Of a DNA stretch of 64,000 nt, positions 52,733 to 60,911 are shown piece by piece. Position 1 is the first letter of the stretch. Each line of letters starts with the position of its first letter. Both the position numbers and the translations under genes were made by a program. This DNA is from an uncultured Oscillospiraceae bacterium (GTDB taxonomy: Bacteria; Bacillota; Clostridia; Oscillospirales; Oscillospiraceae). The stretch is taken from NCBI GenBank assembly GCA_934645175.1, contig CAKUDE010000006.1, positions 11,280 through 75,279 on the forward strand. Direction: 5' to 3'. The notes under the pieces are model-generated. The model had not been told where the DNA came from and did not search any database. It saw only the letters and a list, made by a program, of their open reading frames with translations.

Positions 52733-55186
52733 ATGAAACAGAAAGAGATCCGTTTTGCTGCAGCTGTCCCGGTCTTTCATGCCGATCCGGAGGAAGGACT
52801 GTCAGCCGAGCAGCTCCGCGAACGGCAGAAAAACGGACTGACAAACGCAACACCTGCGTCAAATACCCGTTCCGAAGCGCAGATCATCAAAGAAAACAGC
52901 TTAACTTTTTTTAATCTGATATTTATCGTGCTCGGACTGGCGCTGGCATTGGTAGGCTCGTTTAAGAACATGCTGTTCCTTGTCGTCGCCATTGCAAACA
53001 CAGTTCTGAGCATTTACCAGGAGCTTCGCGCAAAGCGTGCCGTCGATCAGCTTACGCTTGTGGCCGTCGGAACGCTTCCGGCGGTACGTTCCGGCGAAAT
53101 GATGCCCATCCGTACCGACCGGCTTGTACGCGACGACATCGTTGAATTTGCCGCAGGCGACCAAATCTGCGCAGACGCCGTGGTACGCAACGGCCAACTT
53201 CAGGTCAATGAATCGCTTTTGACCGGCGAGGCCGACGCCATCGTCAAAAATCCGGGCGACGAGCTTAGATCCGGTTCCTTTGTCGTTTCCGGCCGCGCTC
53301 GCGCCGAGCTGACGCAGGTCGGCGCAAGCAGCTACGCCGCACGCCTTGCCGCCGAGGCAAAAAATAACCTGCGCACCGCGAAGTCCGAAATGATGAAGTC
53401 GCTGACACGGCTTATCACCGTCGTCGGTATTGCACTGATTCCGCTCGGTATTCTCCTGTTTTTGAATCATTACCTTCCGGCGTTTCAGAATCTGGGCCTC
53501 AAGGCTTCGGTTGAATCGACCGTCGCCGCGCTTGTCGGCATGATCCCCGAAGGACTGTATCTGCTGACCAGCGTCGCCATTGCCGTCAGCTCGATGAAGC
53601 TCGCGCGTTCGCGTGTACTCGTACAGGATATGAATTGCATTGAGACGCTGGCGCACGTCGATGTGCTCTGTGTCGATAAGACAGGCACCATCACACAGCC
53701 GGAGATGGAGGTCAGCGACGTGCAGCCGCTGGATGCCGAGCGCTTCCCCTATGAAAGCATCGAAACGATCCTCGCCGCTTTTTACTACGGCGAAACGCCG
53801 GACAACGAAACGGCACGCGCAATGGCCGAGCAGTTTGCCGAAAAGACGGACTGGAAGGCCGTCAGGCGTATCCCCTTCTCGTCCTCGACAAAGTGGTCCG
53901 CGGCGGACTTCGGCAAAGACGGTGCCTATCTGATCGGCGCGCCGGAATTCATTCTGGCCGAGCGTTACGAAAGTGTCCGTTCATCCGCGGAGGCGTGGGC
54001 GTCACGCGGCTGCCGTACACTGCTGCTGGCAAGGTATGACGGCGACCTGACCAAGCCGCCGGTTAGCGAAAATGTCATACCGGTCGCGCTTGTCTTTCTG
54101 ACGAATCGACTGCGTCCGGACGCAAAAGAAACCTTTCGATATTTTGCCGAGCAGGGCGTGTCCATCCGTGTAATCTCCGGCGATAATCCGCTGACCGTTT
54201 CCGAGGTTGCAGCCGCCGCCGGGATCGAATTTGCCGAGCGCTATGTCGATGCCGCCACGCTGCAAACCGAGCAGGATTACGACGAGGCCGTCCGTGAATA
54301 TACCGTATTCGGTCGCGTGACCCCCGACCAGAAGCGCAGGCTTGTCCGTGCCTTCCAGCGTCAGGGCCATACCGTCGCCATGACCGGCGACGGCGTAAAT
54401 GACGTGCTGGCGCTGAAGGATGCTGACTGCGGCATTGCGATGGCCTCCGGCGCACAGGCCGCTTCTCAGGTCGCACAAATCGTGCTGCTGGACTCGCAGT
54501 TCTCCGCCATGCCCGGCATCGTCGCAGAAGGCCGGCGCGTAATCAATAATATCCAGCGTGCCGCTGCGCTGTTCCTCGTGAAAAACATTTTCTCATTCGT
54601 ATTTACGGTGGTTCTGTTCTTCCTGGATGTCGCCTATCCTCTGCAGGCCATTCAGCTCTCGCTGATCAGCACACTGACGATCGGTATCCCCTCTTTCTTC
54701 CTTGCGCTGGAGCCGAACTATGCGCGTGTGGAGGGGCGTTTTATGCGCAACGTCATCCGCAGGGCGATGCCCGGCGGACTGACCAACGTCGTTCTGGTAC
54801 TGCTGGCTTCGCTTCTGACCATGTGCTTCCGTCTGCCGCAGGCGCAGCTCAACTCGCTGGCAGTGTGCATTCTGGCTGCCGTGGGTCTTGTGACGCTTTA
54901 TCGCGTCAGTCTCCCCTTCACTCGTCTGCGCCTGGCGGTGCTTGTGACGGTTTCCGCCGCGATGCTGTTCTGTCTACTGGTCATTCCAGGCTTTTTTAAC
55001 CTGTCGTATCTCACGCTTCCGACGGCGCTGCTGCTGACGCTTCTGTTGCTTGCCTGCCCGACCGTGATGCGTATTTTCCTGTCAATCTTTGATAAGCGCA
55101 CCGCAAAGCTCGACCAAAACCCGCGCCGCAAGCTGCGCAAACCCCACGCGAAAAAAAGGAGGTCTATCCATGAACAAAAAGGTTGA
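52733..55186 (+). CDS. Cation-translocating P-type ATPase
   Basis: An 817-residue P2-like ATPase. The actuator domain has LLTGEADAI, the fourth membrane helix MIPEGLYLLTS, and the phosphorylation site LCVDKTGTITQ. The hinge TGDGVNDVLALKDADCGIAMASG is complete, followed by six more membrane helices. The N-terminus lacks the metal-binding CxxC of copper and zinc pumps. The PEGL motif points to Ca2+, Mn2+ or Mg2+-type substrates; the ion is not fixed by sequence. The start at 52733 has AAAGGAG 5-7 bases upstream. It overlaps the PH-domain gene by 17 bases, so the two are co-expressed. Confidence 0.9.
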   Translation: MKQKEIRFAAAVPVFHADPEEGLSAEQLRERQKNGLTNATPASNTRSEAQIIKENSLTFFNLIFIVLGLALALVGSFKNMLFLVVAIANTVLSIYQELRAKRAVDQLTLVAVGTLPAVRSGEMMPIRTDRLVRDDIVEFAAGDQICADAVVRNGQLQVNESLLTGEADAIVKNPGDELRSGSFVVSGRARAELTQVGASSYAARLAAEAKNNLRTAKSEMMKSLTRLITVVGIALIPLGILLFLNHYLPAFQNLGLKASVESTVAALVGMIPEGLYLLTSVAIAVSSMKLARSRVLVQDMNCIETLAHVDVLCVDKTGTITQPEMEVSDVQPLDAERFPYESIETILAAFYYGETPDNETARAMAEQFAEKTDWKAVRRIPFSSSTKWSAADFGKDGAYLIGAPEFILAERYESVRSSAEAWASRGCRTLLLARYDGDLTKPPVSENVIPVALVFLTNRLRPDAKETFRYFAEQGVSIRVISGDNPLTVSEVAAAAGIEFAERYVDAATLQTEQDYDEAVREYTVFGRVTPDQKRRLVRAFQRQGHTVAMTGDGVNDVLALKDADCGIAMASGAQAASQVAQIVLLDSQFSAMPGIVAEGRRVINNIQRAAALFLVKNIFSFVFTVVLFFLDVAYPLQAIQLSLISTLTIGIPSFFLALEPNYARVEGRFMRNVIRRAMPGGLTNVVLVLLASLLTMCFRLPQAQLNSLAVCILAAVGLVTLYRVSLPFTRLRLAVLVTVSAAMLFCLLVIPGFFNLSYLTLPTALLLTLLLLACPTVMRIFLSIFDKRTAKLDQNPRRKLRKPHAKKRRSIHEQKG

Positions 55187-55589
55187 TTACACCTGGAAGG
55201 ATCGCAAGCGCTTCCTTGGAATGCCGCTTTCCTTCACACGTTATGCGCTGAGCGACGATCGGCTGTTCCTCTCCACCGGCTGTCTGAGCGTTCGTGATGA
55301 GGAAATCCTGCTCTATCGCATTCGCGACATCAGCCTGCGCCGCACACTCGGGCAGCGGCTCTGCGGCGTCGGCACGATCACCGTCCACTCCTCAGACAAA
55401 TCTACCCCCGTCCTGCAAATCAAAAATGTCAAGCATCCGTATGACGTCAAGGAACTGCTGCATCAGAGCGTGGAAAGCTGCAAGCAGAAGCGTCGCCTGC
55501 GGCTTAATGAAATGATGACCGACGTGCATGACCATTGCAACCACTGCGATGGCGGAGCGGATTCCGACGATTTTGACGAAGAGGACTGA
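55170..55589 (+). CDS. PH domain-containing protein (bPH2/YdbT-like)
   Basis: A 139-residue soluble protein with a bacterial PH-like domain. YALSDDRLFLSTGCLSVRDEEILLYRIRDISLRRTLGQRL is the typical strand pattern with the central RIRDI motif. The C-terminus is rich in His, Cys, Asp (DVHDHCNHCDGGADSDDFDEED), which could bind metal. AAAAGGAGG precedes the ATG at 55170, inside the end of the ATPase gene. The pairing with a P-type ATPase suggests an accessory role, but this is only context. Confidence 0.82.
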   Translation: MNKKVDYTWKDRKRFLGMPLSFTRYALSDDRLFLSTGCLSVRDEEILLYRIRDISLRRTLGQRLCGVGTITVHSSDKSTPVLQIKNVKHPYDVKELLHQSVESCKQKRRLRLNEMMTDVHDHCNHCDGGADSDDFDEED

Positions 55590-55606
55590 AACGTCTTCGC
55601 GTACAT

Positions 55607-55650
55607 AAAAACCTCCGTCCGGGTTTTCATCCCCGGACGGAGGTTTTTTA
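55607..55650. terminator. Bidirectional terminator
   Basis: AAAACCTCCGTCCGGG paired with its complement, 7-base loop, followed by TTTTTTAAT on the plus strand and by a T run on the minus strand. It separates the convergent ATPase and efp units. Confidence 0.9.
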
Positions 55651-55662
55651 ATTTAATCGGGT

Positions 55663-56103
55663 TTACAGGCCGTCGTCCTCGTCAAACTCGAATTCCAGCG
55701 GTTCGCCGCACTTCGGGCAGTTGATGGACTCATTGAGGAGCGTATCCTCGTCGACCTCGATGACCTCGCCGCACTTCGGGCAGGTCACTTCATACATGGC
55801 GTCCTCGTCATAGGCAAAGTCTTCGCCGTCGTCATCCTCGAAGCCTTCGTCGTCCTCGTCTTCGTACTCATCCTCGTCCTCGTCGTCGAGCAGATAGTCC
55901 TCAATGTTATCGAGACTGTCTTCAATCTCGTCAAGCTCATCGGAAACGGCGATGGCGTTCTCTTCCAGATCGGAAATCGAAGTCGTCATCTCCTGCAGAA
56001 GCTCCACGATGCCGGAGATCATCCGGCCCTCGGCCTTTTCGGTGTCGAGCTTCAGCCCGTCCATCAGGCCCTTGAGATAAGCGGATCTTTCAGAGAGAGT
56101 CAT
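55663..56103 (-). CDS. CD1247-like acidic zinc-ribbon protein
   Basis: A 146-residue protein. The N-terminal ~70 residues (SERSAYLKGLMDGLKLDTEKAEGRM) are the helical CD1247 N-terminal domain of Clostridia. An extremely acidic stretch of about 35 D/E-rich residues follows, then a zinc ribbon (CPKCGEVIEV and CPKCGEPLEF). The role is unknown; the fold suggests a cytoplasmic adaptor or RNA-polymerase-associated factor, but this is speculative. It lies 24 bases after efp and shares its transcript. Confidence 0.82.
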   Translation of the reverse strand: MTLSERSAYLKGLMDGLKLDTEKAEGRMISGIVELLQEMTTSISDLEENAIAVSDELDEIEDSLDNIEDYLLDDEDEDEYEDEDDEGFEDDDGEDFAYDEDAMYEVTCPKCGEVIEVDEDTLLNESINCPKCGEPLEFEFDEDDGL

Positions 56104-56127
56104 GCGTTTACTCCTTTCGTGGGCAGC

Positions 56128-56691
56128 TTAGCCCTTTGCACGGCCGAGATACTCGCCGGTGCGCGTGTCGATGGAAATACGGTCGCCTTCGTTGATAAAC
56201 AGGGGCACCTTGACCTCCGCGCCGGTCTCAACAGTCGCAGGCTTAAGCGTATTGGTCGCGGTGTTGCCTGCCAGGCCCGGCTCGGTTTTGGTAACCTCAA
56301 GGTCTACAAAGTTGGGAGCTTCGACGCTGAACACGCTGCCCTTGTAGGACAGAACCGTGCACTGGTCATTTTCCTTGACGAAGCGGAAGCTGGCGTCGAG
56401 GATGTGGGAGTCAACCGGAGTCATTTCAAAGGTCTCCGGATCCATGAAATAATACAGCTCGCCGTCCTGATAGGAATAGTCCATCTTACGGCGCTCGATG
56501 TAAGCGGTCGGATACTTGTCGTTGGGGTTGAAGGTCGTCTCGGTCACGCCGCCGGTGATGACGTTACGCATCTTGACGCGAACGAAGGCCGCGCCCTTAC
56601 CGGGCTTGACGTGCTGGAACTCGACGATCTGCATGACCTTGCCGTCCATGTCGAATGTAACGCCGTTTCTAAAATCGCTGACAGAAATCAT
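56128..56691 (-). CDS. efp: Elongation factor P
   Basis: A 187-residue EF-P with three beta-barrel domains. The loop [14 protein letters not shown] carries Lys32, the residue that is modified in many bacteria. [20 protein letters not shown] and the C-terminal [16 protein letters not shown] are conserved. It relieves ribosome stalling at proline stretches. It has its own promoter and lies downstream of pepP, a very common pairing in Firmicutes. Confidence 0.96.
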   Translation of the reverse strand: MISVSDFRNGVTFDMDGKVMQIVEFQHVKPGKGAAFVRVKMRNVITGGVTETTFNPNDKYPTAYIERRKMDYSYQDGELYYFMDPETFEMTPVDSHILDASFRFVKENDQCTVLSYKGSVFSVEAPNFVDLEVTKTEPGLAGNTATNTLKPATVETGAEVKVPLFINEGDRISIDTRTGEYLGRAKG

Positions 56692-56757
56692 ATTTGTTTG
56701 TCCTCCTGTAAATCCCTCTCAAGGGCAAAATCTTACAAATGTACCGTGTACCGATCT

Positions 56758-56786
56758 ATTTTACCGCATCAGAGGCGAAATATCAA
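56758..56786 (-). promoter_or_regulatory. Sigma-A promoter of efp
   Basis: TTGATA (56781-56786), 17-base spacer, TAAAAT (56758-56763) on the minus strand, about 65 bases before the efp start. Confidence 0.7.
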
Positions 56787-56804
56787 GTACTTTCGCAAAT
56801 TTCC

Positions 56805-57872
56805 TTACAGAATAATAAGCTCTTTTTTCGGACTGTGCGTAATAACGCGGCAACCATCCTCATCAAAGATAGCGACATCCTCAATGCGAACGCCGAACTT
56901 CCCAGGGATATAGATGCCCGGCTCCGCCGAACAGACGGCGTGCAGCGGCATCGGCTCGGTATTGCGGATGTTGCAGTTGGGAGCCTCATGGATTTCCAGG
57001 CCGAGGCTGTGACCGTAGCTGTGCGTAAAGTAGGAACCATAGCCCGCATCCGCAATCACCTTGCGTGCCGCGGCATCCACCGCCTGACCGCTGACGCCCG
57101 CCTTACTCACGGCGATACCGGCAAGCTGCGCCTCCAAGACAGTGTAATAGACCTTCTTCATCTCGTCGGTCGCATAGCCCAACGCGACGGTACGGGTCAT
57201 ATCGGAGCAGTAGCCCTGATACAGAACGCCAAAGTCCATCGTAATAAAGTCGCCCTTTTGCAGCTTGCGCTCGCCGGGCACGCCGTGGGGCATACTGGTA
57301 TTCGGACCGGAGACGACGATCGGATCGAACGAAAGCCCCTCGGCGCCGTTTTTGTAGAGGCAATAGATCAGCTCGGCGCACAGCTCCTTCTCGCTCATCC
57401 CCTCGTGGATACGGGTGCAAACCTCGGTGAAGGCTTTATCCGTGATCTCCTGCGCCTTGATCATACGATCAAGCTCCCACGGCTCCTTGCTTGCGCGGAA
57501 GGCATTGATCTGCGCGGTCATGGGAACAAAGTCCGCATGGAGGCGTTCACGGTAGGAGTTAAACTCGCCGACGGTCAGATAGGCGTCTTCAAAGCCGAAG
57601 GTCTTAATGCCAAAGTCTTCAACGGCCTGGTTGAGAAGCGTAAACAGCGGATGCTCGGCATTGAACTCAATGACCTCGAAGTCCTTGATATTGTTCTGCG
57701 CAGACTCGATATAGCGGCCGTCGGTATAGTAGCGCGCACCCTTGGCGCTGACAATGGCAAAGCCCTCGGCGATGTCAAACTCGGCGGCATACATCCGGCT
57801 GTAGCGAGAGGTCAGGAACAGACCCTGCACCTCGGAATTCAGCAAGCTGCGGTACTTTTCAAGATTCTTCAT
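56805..57872 (-). CDS. pepP: Xaa-Pro peptidase (M24 family)
   Basis: A 355-residue metallopeptidase of the creatinase fold. The metal ligands are seen in MDFGVLYQGYCSDMTR (two Asp), HSYGHSLGLEIHE (His) and EPGIYIPGKFGVRIED (two Glu). The N-terminal domain (LEKYRSLLNSEVQGLFLTS) is of the short YqhT type. It removes the residue before proline. Next to efp, which also deals with proline, as in many Firmicutes. The start follows AAGGAG and overlaps yqeG by 14 bases. Confidence 0.94.
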   Translation of the reverse strand: MKNLEKYRSLLNSEVQGLFLTSRYSRMYAAEFDIAEGFAIVSAKGARYYTDGRYIESAQNNIKDFEVIEFNAEHPLFTLLNQAVEDFGIKTFGFEDAYLTVGEFNSYRERLHADFVPMTAQINAFRASKEPWELDRMIKAQEITDKAFTEVCTRIHEGMSEKELCAELIYCLYKNGAEGLSFDPIVVSGPNTSMPHGVPGERKLQKGDFITMDFGVLYQGYCSDMTRTVALGYATDEMKKVYYTVLEAQLAGIAVSKAGVSGQAVDAAARKVIADAGYGSYFTHSYGHSLGLEIHEAPNCNIRNTEPMPLHAVCSAEPGIYIPGKFGVRIEDVAIFDEDGCRVITHSPKKELIIL

Positions 57873-58371
57873 AATGTTTCATTCTCCTTTTCTTTGCCAG
57901 CGCCAGAAACGGCAGCTCAAAGACGTGCCGAAGCCGGAGCGGGACAGTGTGATTATGGATGGATCTAACATGAATTGCGGTGAGCTTCGCGCAATTGGCC
58001 CCGAGAATATCGGTAAAAATCTGGTCGCCGACTAACGCCGTCTGCTGCGGCGTTGCGTCGAAACGCCGCAGCGCCTCGCGGATCCCGCGGCCGCCGGGTT
58101 TTCCGGCGTGGGTCACACAGGCAAGACCGTAGCGCCTGCAGAAGTCCGGCACGCGGCTCTTTTTGCTGTTTGAAACGATGCACATTCGGATGCCGCCCCG
58201 ACGCATCTCCGCAAGCCATTGGAGCAGCGCCTCGTCAGGCTCGTCTTTCGTATACGGAAGGAGGGTATTATCGAAATCAAGAAGCAACAGATCGATACCA
58301 CGCTCCCGCAGAAATCCCGGTCTTAAATCGGTGATGGACGGAAACAGGTAGGTCGGCAAAAAAGACAGCAT
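57859..58371 (-). CDS. yqeG: YqeG family HAD phosphatase
   Basis: A 170-residue HAD-IIIA phosphatase. LLLLDFDNTLLPY carries the nucleophile Asp, CIVSNSKKSRV the second motif, and LVGDQIFTDILGANC the metal motif. YqeG homologues include phosphatidylglycerophosphate phosphatases, but the bacterial substrate is uncertain. Upstream end of the yqeG-pepP group; no clear promoter was found. Confidence 0.88.
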   Translation of the reverse strand: MLSFLPTYLFPSITDLRPGFLRERGIDLLLLDFDNTLLPYTKDEPDEALLQWLAEMRRGGIRMCIVSNSKKSRVPDFCRRYGLACVTHAGKPGGRGIREALRRFDATPQQTALVGDQIFTDILGANCAKLTAIHVRSIHNHTVPLRLRHVFELPFLALAKKRRMKHYEES

Positions 58372-58438
58372 ACTCGGCTCGACTTTCCCATAAAATCTGA
58401 TTCAGGAACATTATAGCACCGGAAAGGTGGTTTGTCTA

Positions 58439-59083
58439 TTGCCTGTCCCTGTATTTTTTGCGGTGAAACGTAAAGAAAGTATAAATTTTCCAAACGCACG
58501 CTTCATTCAGCCCGGTTTCGGATTTACACCGCAGGGAGCGGTCCGTCTGCCGCCGAACCTCCTGCCTGATGTGCCGATCCTGCTGGACGATGCATTTCTG
58601 CCCCCTGCGCCTCCCGCCAAGGAGCTGCTGGTGCAGCTTGCACACCATGGCGAAAAAGGCATCGTTCTGGATTTTGAACGTCCGCCCTGTCCTATGCATA
58701 CCGTCTTGGCAAACGAACTGCGCGCGCTGCTACCCGCCGGCGTTCCGATCTGGGCTCCGGAGCCGTATCTGCGCGGAACGAAGGGGATCCGCGCCAAACG
58801 CATCTGCCAAAGCCCCTGTAATGACTGGCATAGCTTCTGCCGTGCCGGAGCTCACTATGAAGGATGGCTTCTCGAGCTGACGCCGTGGAGTCTGTCAAGG
58901 ACGGACAACGGCAGCGACTTTCCCGCCCGCTTCCTGCCGAACCCGCTGTGCTTCGCGGAACGAAGCGGCGGCATACTGCGTTATTATGACACGAGAAAAA
59001 CGCTTCTGCAAAAACTGGAAGCGGCAAAAGAACACGGCTGTGCCGGCGCCGTAGGTATTTTTGAAGAGTTGCCGAAGGACTGA
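58439..59083 (+). CDS. GH18-like protein of unknown function
   Basis: A protein of about 214 residues. KGIVLDFERPP resembles the D-G-x-D-x-D-x-E strand of family 18 glycosidases, and the C-terminal LEAAKEHGCAGAVGIFEEL resembles their last barrel strand. The barrel is shortened and the chain is rich in proline (LLDDAFLPPAPPAKELL). No signal peptide or membrane helix is seen, so it is cytoplasmic. The TTG at 58439 has AAGGTGG 8 bases upstream; the frame extends to a GTG at 58427. It stands alone between yqeG and xerD with a shared terminator after it. I do not know a name for it. Confidence 0.6.
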   Translation: MPVPVFFAVKRKESINFPNARFIQPGFGFTPQGAVRLPPNLLPDVPILLDDAFLPPAPPAKELLVQLAHHGEKGIVLDFERPPCPMHTVLANELRALLPAGVPIWAPEPYLRGTKGIRAKRICQSPCNDWHSFCRAGAHYEGWLLELTPWSLSRTDNGSDFPARFLPNPLCFAERSGGILRYYDTRKTLLQKLEAAKEHGCAGAVGIFEELPKD

Positions 59084-59113
59084 AAAAGGAACCGCTCAAT
59101 GCGGTTCCTTTTT
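59083..59113. terminator. Bidirectional terminator between the GH18-like gene and xerD
   Basis: AAAAAGGAACCGC / GCGGTTCCTTTTT, a 13-bp stem with a 5-base loop. Confidence 0.9.
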
Positions 59114-59118
59114 CATAC

Positions 59119-60003
59119 TCAAGCACGGGGATGGTATTTGTTATAAACGGTCTTCAGCTTCTGTTTCACGACCTGCGCATAGATCTGCGTGGAGGAAATA
59201 TCGCTATGGCCGAGCATTTCCTGAATAGATCGAAGATCCGCTCCGTTCTCCAGCAGATGTGCCGCGAAGCTGTGCCGCAGCGTATGCGGCGTAATATCCT
59301 TGTCAATCTGCGCAAGCTGCTGATAATGCTTCACGATCTTCCAGAATCCCTGCCGGGTCATACGTTCGCCGTTGAGATTCAGAAACAGAGACTGCTCCTG
59401 CGGTGAATTGAGCATCTTGGGACGAGCCTCGGTGACATACGCGGCAATCGCTTTGACCGCAGCGGGATACAATGGAATGATCCGCGCCTTGCCGTGGCTT
59501 TCGCAGCGGACAAACGCGCCGACCAGATTCAAATCTCCGATATCAAGCGCAATCATCTCGCTCACCCGCATTCCCGAAGCATACAAAAGCTCCAGCATCG
59601 CCTTATCGCGATAGCCCTTAAGGTCCGTGCATTTGGGCTGAGAAAGTAGGAGCTCCACCTCCGCACCGGACAGAATCTGCGGCAGAGACTTCTCGCTTTT
59701 CATCTTTGAAATATCATGGACGGGGTTTTCGTCACATAGCCCCTCAGAAATGCAATACTGATAGAAGTTTTTTAAAGACGCAATCAGTCTGGAGACGGAT
59801 GCTGCCGATTTTCCGGCTTCATAGCAACTACTAACATAACGCGCAACACGGCCCTGATCCGCCTGTTCAAGAGACATATGCTCAACGCCGGAAAGGTAGT
59901 CCGAAAACTGGGAAACATCGCGAAGATATGACACTGCCGTATTCTGCGAGGAATGACGAATATTCAAAAGGTAATTCTTATATGCAGCAAGCAGATCGGC
60001 CAT
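59119..60003 (-). CDS. xerD: Tyrosine recombinase, XerD-like
   Basis: A 294-residue tyrosine recombinase with the SAM-like N-terminal domain (LAAYKNYLLNIRHSSQNTAVSYLRD). All catalytic residues are visible: Arg in LLYASGMRVSEM, the H-x-x-R of HTLRHSFAAHLL, the His of LGHSDISSTQIYAQ and its Tyr. It is chromosomal Xer-like in length and likely resolves dimers at dif. The start is taken as ATG at 60003; the nearest GGGAG is 11 bases upstream. It reads from an AT-rich region rich in short repeats that also contains a dif-like sequence. Divergent from a second Xer at 60.9 kb. Confidence 0.9.
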   Translation of the reverse strand: MADLLAAYKNYLLNIRHSSQNTAVSYLRDVSQFSDYLSGVEHMSLEQADQGRVARYVSSCYEAGKSAASVSRLIASLKNFYQYCISEGLCDENPVHDISKMKSEKSLPQILSGAEVELLLSQPKCTDLKGYRDKAMLELLYASGMRVSEMIALDIGDLNLVGAFVRCESHGKARIIPLYPAAVKAIAAYVTEARPKMLNSPQEQSLFLNLNGERMTRQGFWKIVKHYQQLAQIDKDITPHTLRHSFAAHLLENGADLRSIQEMLGHSDISSTQIYAQVVKQKLKTVYNKYHPRA

Positions 60004-60046
60004 TCGTTTCACATCTCCCTCTCCGGAAAGGTTGATCCTGTGGTAT

Positions 60047-60083
60047 GAAATAACTGTGAACAGGTTATGCACACAGTTATTTC
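60047..60083. repeat. Inverted repeat enclosing a DnaA-box-like sequence
   Basis: GAAATAACTGTG (60047-60058), 13-base spacer, CACAGTTATTTC (60072-60083): 12 bp with no mismatch. TTATGCACA lies at 60065-60073. It lies about 45 bases before the xerD start and could be an operator. Confidence 0.65.
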
Positions 60084-60184
60084 AACCACATTGTCTCTCT
60101 CTCAGACCCCCATACTATAGCGCAAGCGAACGGCAATTTCAATCCTTTTCTTTCGTTTTTCGAATTTTTGTTAATTATGCACAG

Positions 60185-60212
60185 ATTTTATGTAAACTAT
60201 ATTATGTCAACC
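60185..60212. other. dif-like sequence near xerD
   Basis: A 28-base segment whose right 15 bases (TATATTATGTCAACC) match the XerD half and centre of the Bacillus dif site at 13 positions; the left half matches poorly (19/28 overall by my count). A TTATGTAAACT copy lies at 60188-60198. It could be chance in AT-rich DNA or a promoter. Confidence 0.3.
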
Positions 60213-60302
60213 AGTGAACCGATCTTTTTCTCGGTCATTGGCACTTTTTTGAAAAGCGCAATATCTTGTGTCCGCATATGAATGTAAAAACAAAATGTGC
60301 CA

Positions 60303-60380
60303 TATTCATTTTTTATGCATTCTATTCATAGTATTCATTCTCATTCATATCCTCTTGTATAGTGTATTCATCCTATGCAT
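60303..60380. repeat. Phased TATTCAT/TATGCAT short repeats
   Basis: TATTCAT starts at 60303, 60323, 60332 and 60365, CATTCAT at 60342 and TATGCAT at 60314 and 60374. Neighbouring copies are mostly 9-11 bases apart, about one helical turn. Confidence 0.6.
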
Positions 60381-60756
60381 ATTTTCGGCGCTTCCGCGAA
60401 CCGAGCAGTCCTCCGAGCAGTCCGGCGATTAAAACGCTTGCCAATACCGGCAGGATCGACCCGAAGCCGACACCGAAAAACAGCAGATTTCCCAGCAGCA
60501 ATAGGCACGCGTAGGCGACCGCCGTCGTCACAGCCCACAAAAACTTTTTCTGCGGCGAACGAAGCGCTGCATACAGTGCAAGCAAAAATGCGCTTAGAGC
60601 CGCAATTGCCGGGGCAAGAACGTTCAGCTTTTCTTCTCCCAACACTTCGCTGTCGATCAGCTTTGCGCCGGCACCCGCCAGCAGCAATGTCAATACGGGC
60701 ATAAGCAGCAGAATCTGCAAATACAGTTTCCCGCCCCTCTTCCCTGTTCGTTTCAT
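60373..60756 (-). CDS. TIGR04086-family small membrane protein
   Basis: A 127-residue protein with a short basic N-terminus (KRTGKRGGK) and four membrane helices (LYLQILLLMPVLTLLLAGAG and three more), then a very basic tail GSRKRRKYA. It resembles the TIGR04086/DUF3792 membrane proteins of Firmicutes, of unknown function. The start at 60756 follows GGGAGG; the longer frame to 60897 is non-coding upstream sequence. It lies between the two xer genes and is divergent from the second. Confidence 0.75.
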   Translation of the reverse strand: MKRTGKRGGKLYLQILLLMPVLTLLLAGAGAKLIDSEVLGEEKLNVLAPAIAALSAFLLALYAALRSPQKKFLWAVTTAVAYACLLLLGNLLFFGVGFGSILPVLASVLIAGLLGGLLGSRKRRKYA

Positions 60757-60854
60757 ATGGCATCCCTCCCGTTTCTTCTTCAATCTATGCGCCAACGCCC
60801 GTCGGTATGTCTCTCCCATTTTCGGTATGTCCTCAACTTTTTTGTTGCGTTTAC

Positions 60855-60883
60855 TTGATTTTTGGCCGCTTGCATGGTATGAT
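60855..60883 (+). promoter_or_regulatory. Sigma-A promoter of the second xer gene
   Basis: TTGATT (60855-60860), 17-base spacer ending TGG, TATGAT (60878-60883). Confidence 0.75.
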
Positions 60884-60911
60884 CGATTTATTGACACAGG
60901 GAGGCAATCTC

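Larger units (their letters stand above)
60004..60372. other. AT-rich repeat region upstream of xerD
   Basis: About 370 bases without a protein gene between xerD and the small membrane-protein gene. It holds a 12-bp inverted repeat, two TTATGCACA DnaA-box-like sequences, a dif-like sequence and a set of TATTCAT/TATGCAT repeats near 60300-60380. A convincing xerD promoter was not resolved. Confidence 0.6.

Noticed and set aside
55800-55900. Tandem DNA repeat in the CD1247-like gene
   Set aside because: The GTCCTC-type periodicity simply encodes the Asp/Glu-rich linker and is in frame.
60047-60183. Replication origin, because of two DnaA-box-like sequences in AT-rich DNA
   Set aside because: Only two imperfect boxes are present and no dnaA, dnaN, rpmH or parAB genes lie nearby.
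60303-60380. CRISPR array
   Set aside because: The repeat unit is only 7 bases and the spacing 9-11 bases, far below CRISPR repeat-spacer size; no cas genes are present.
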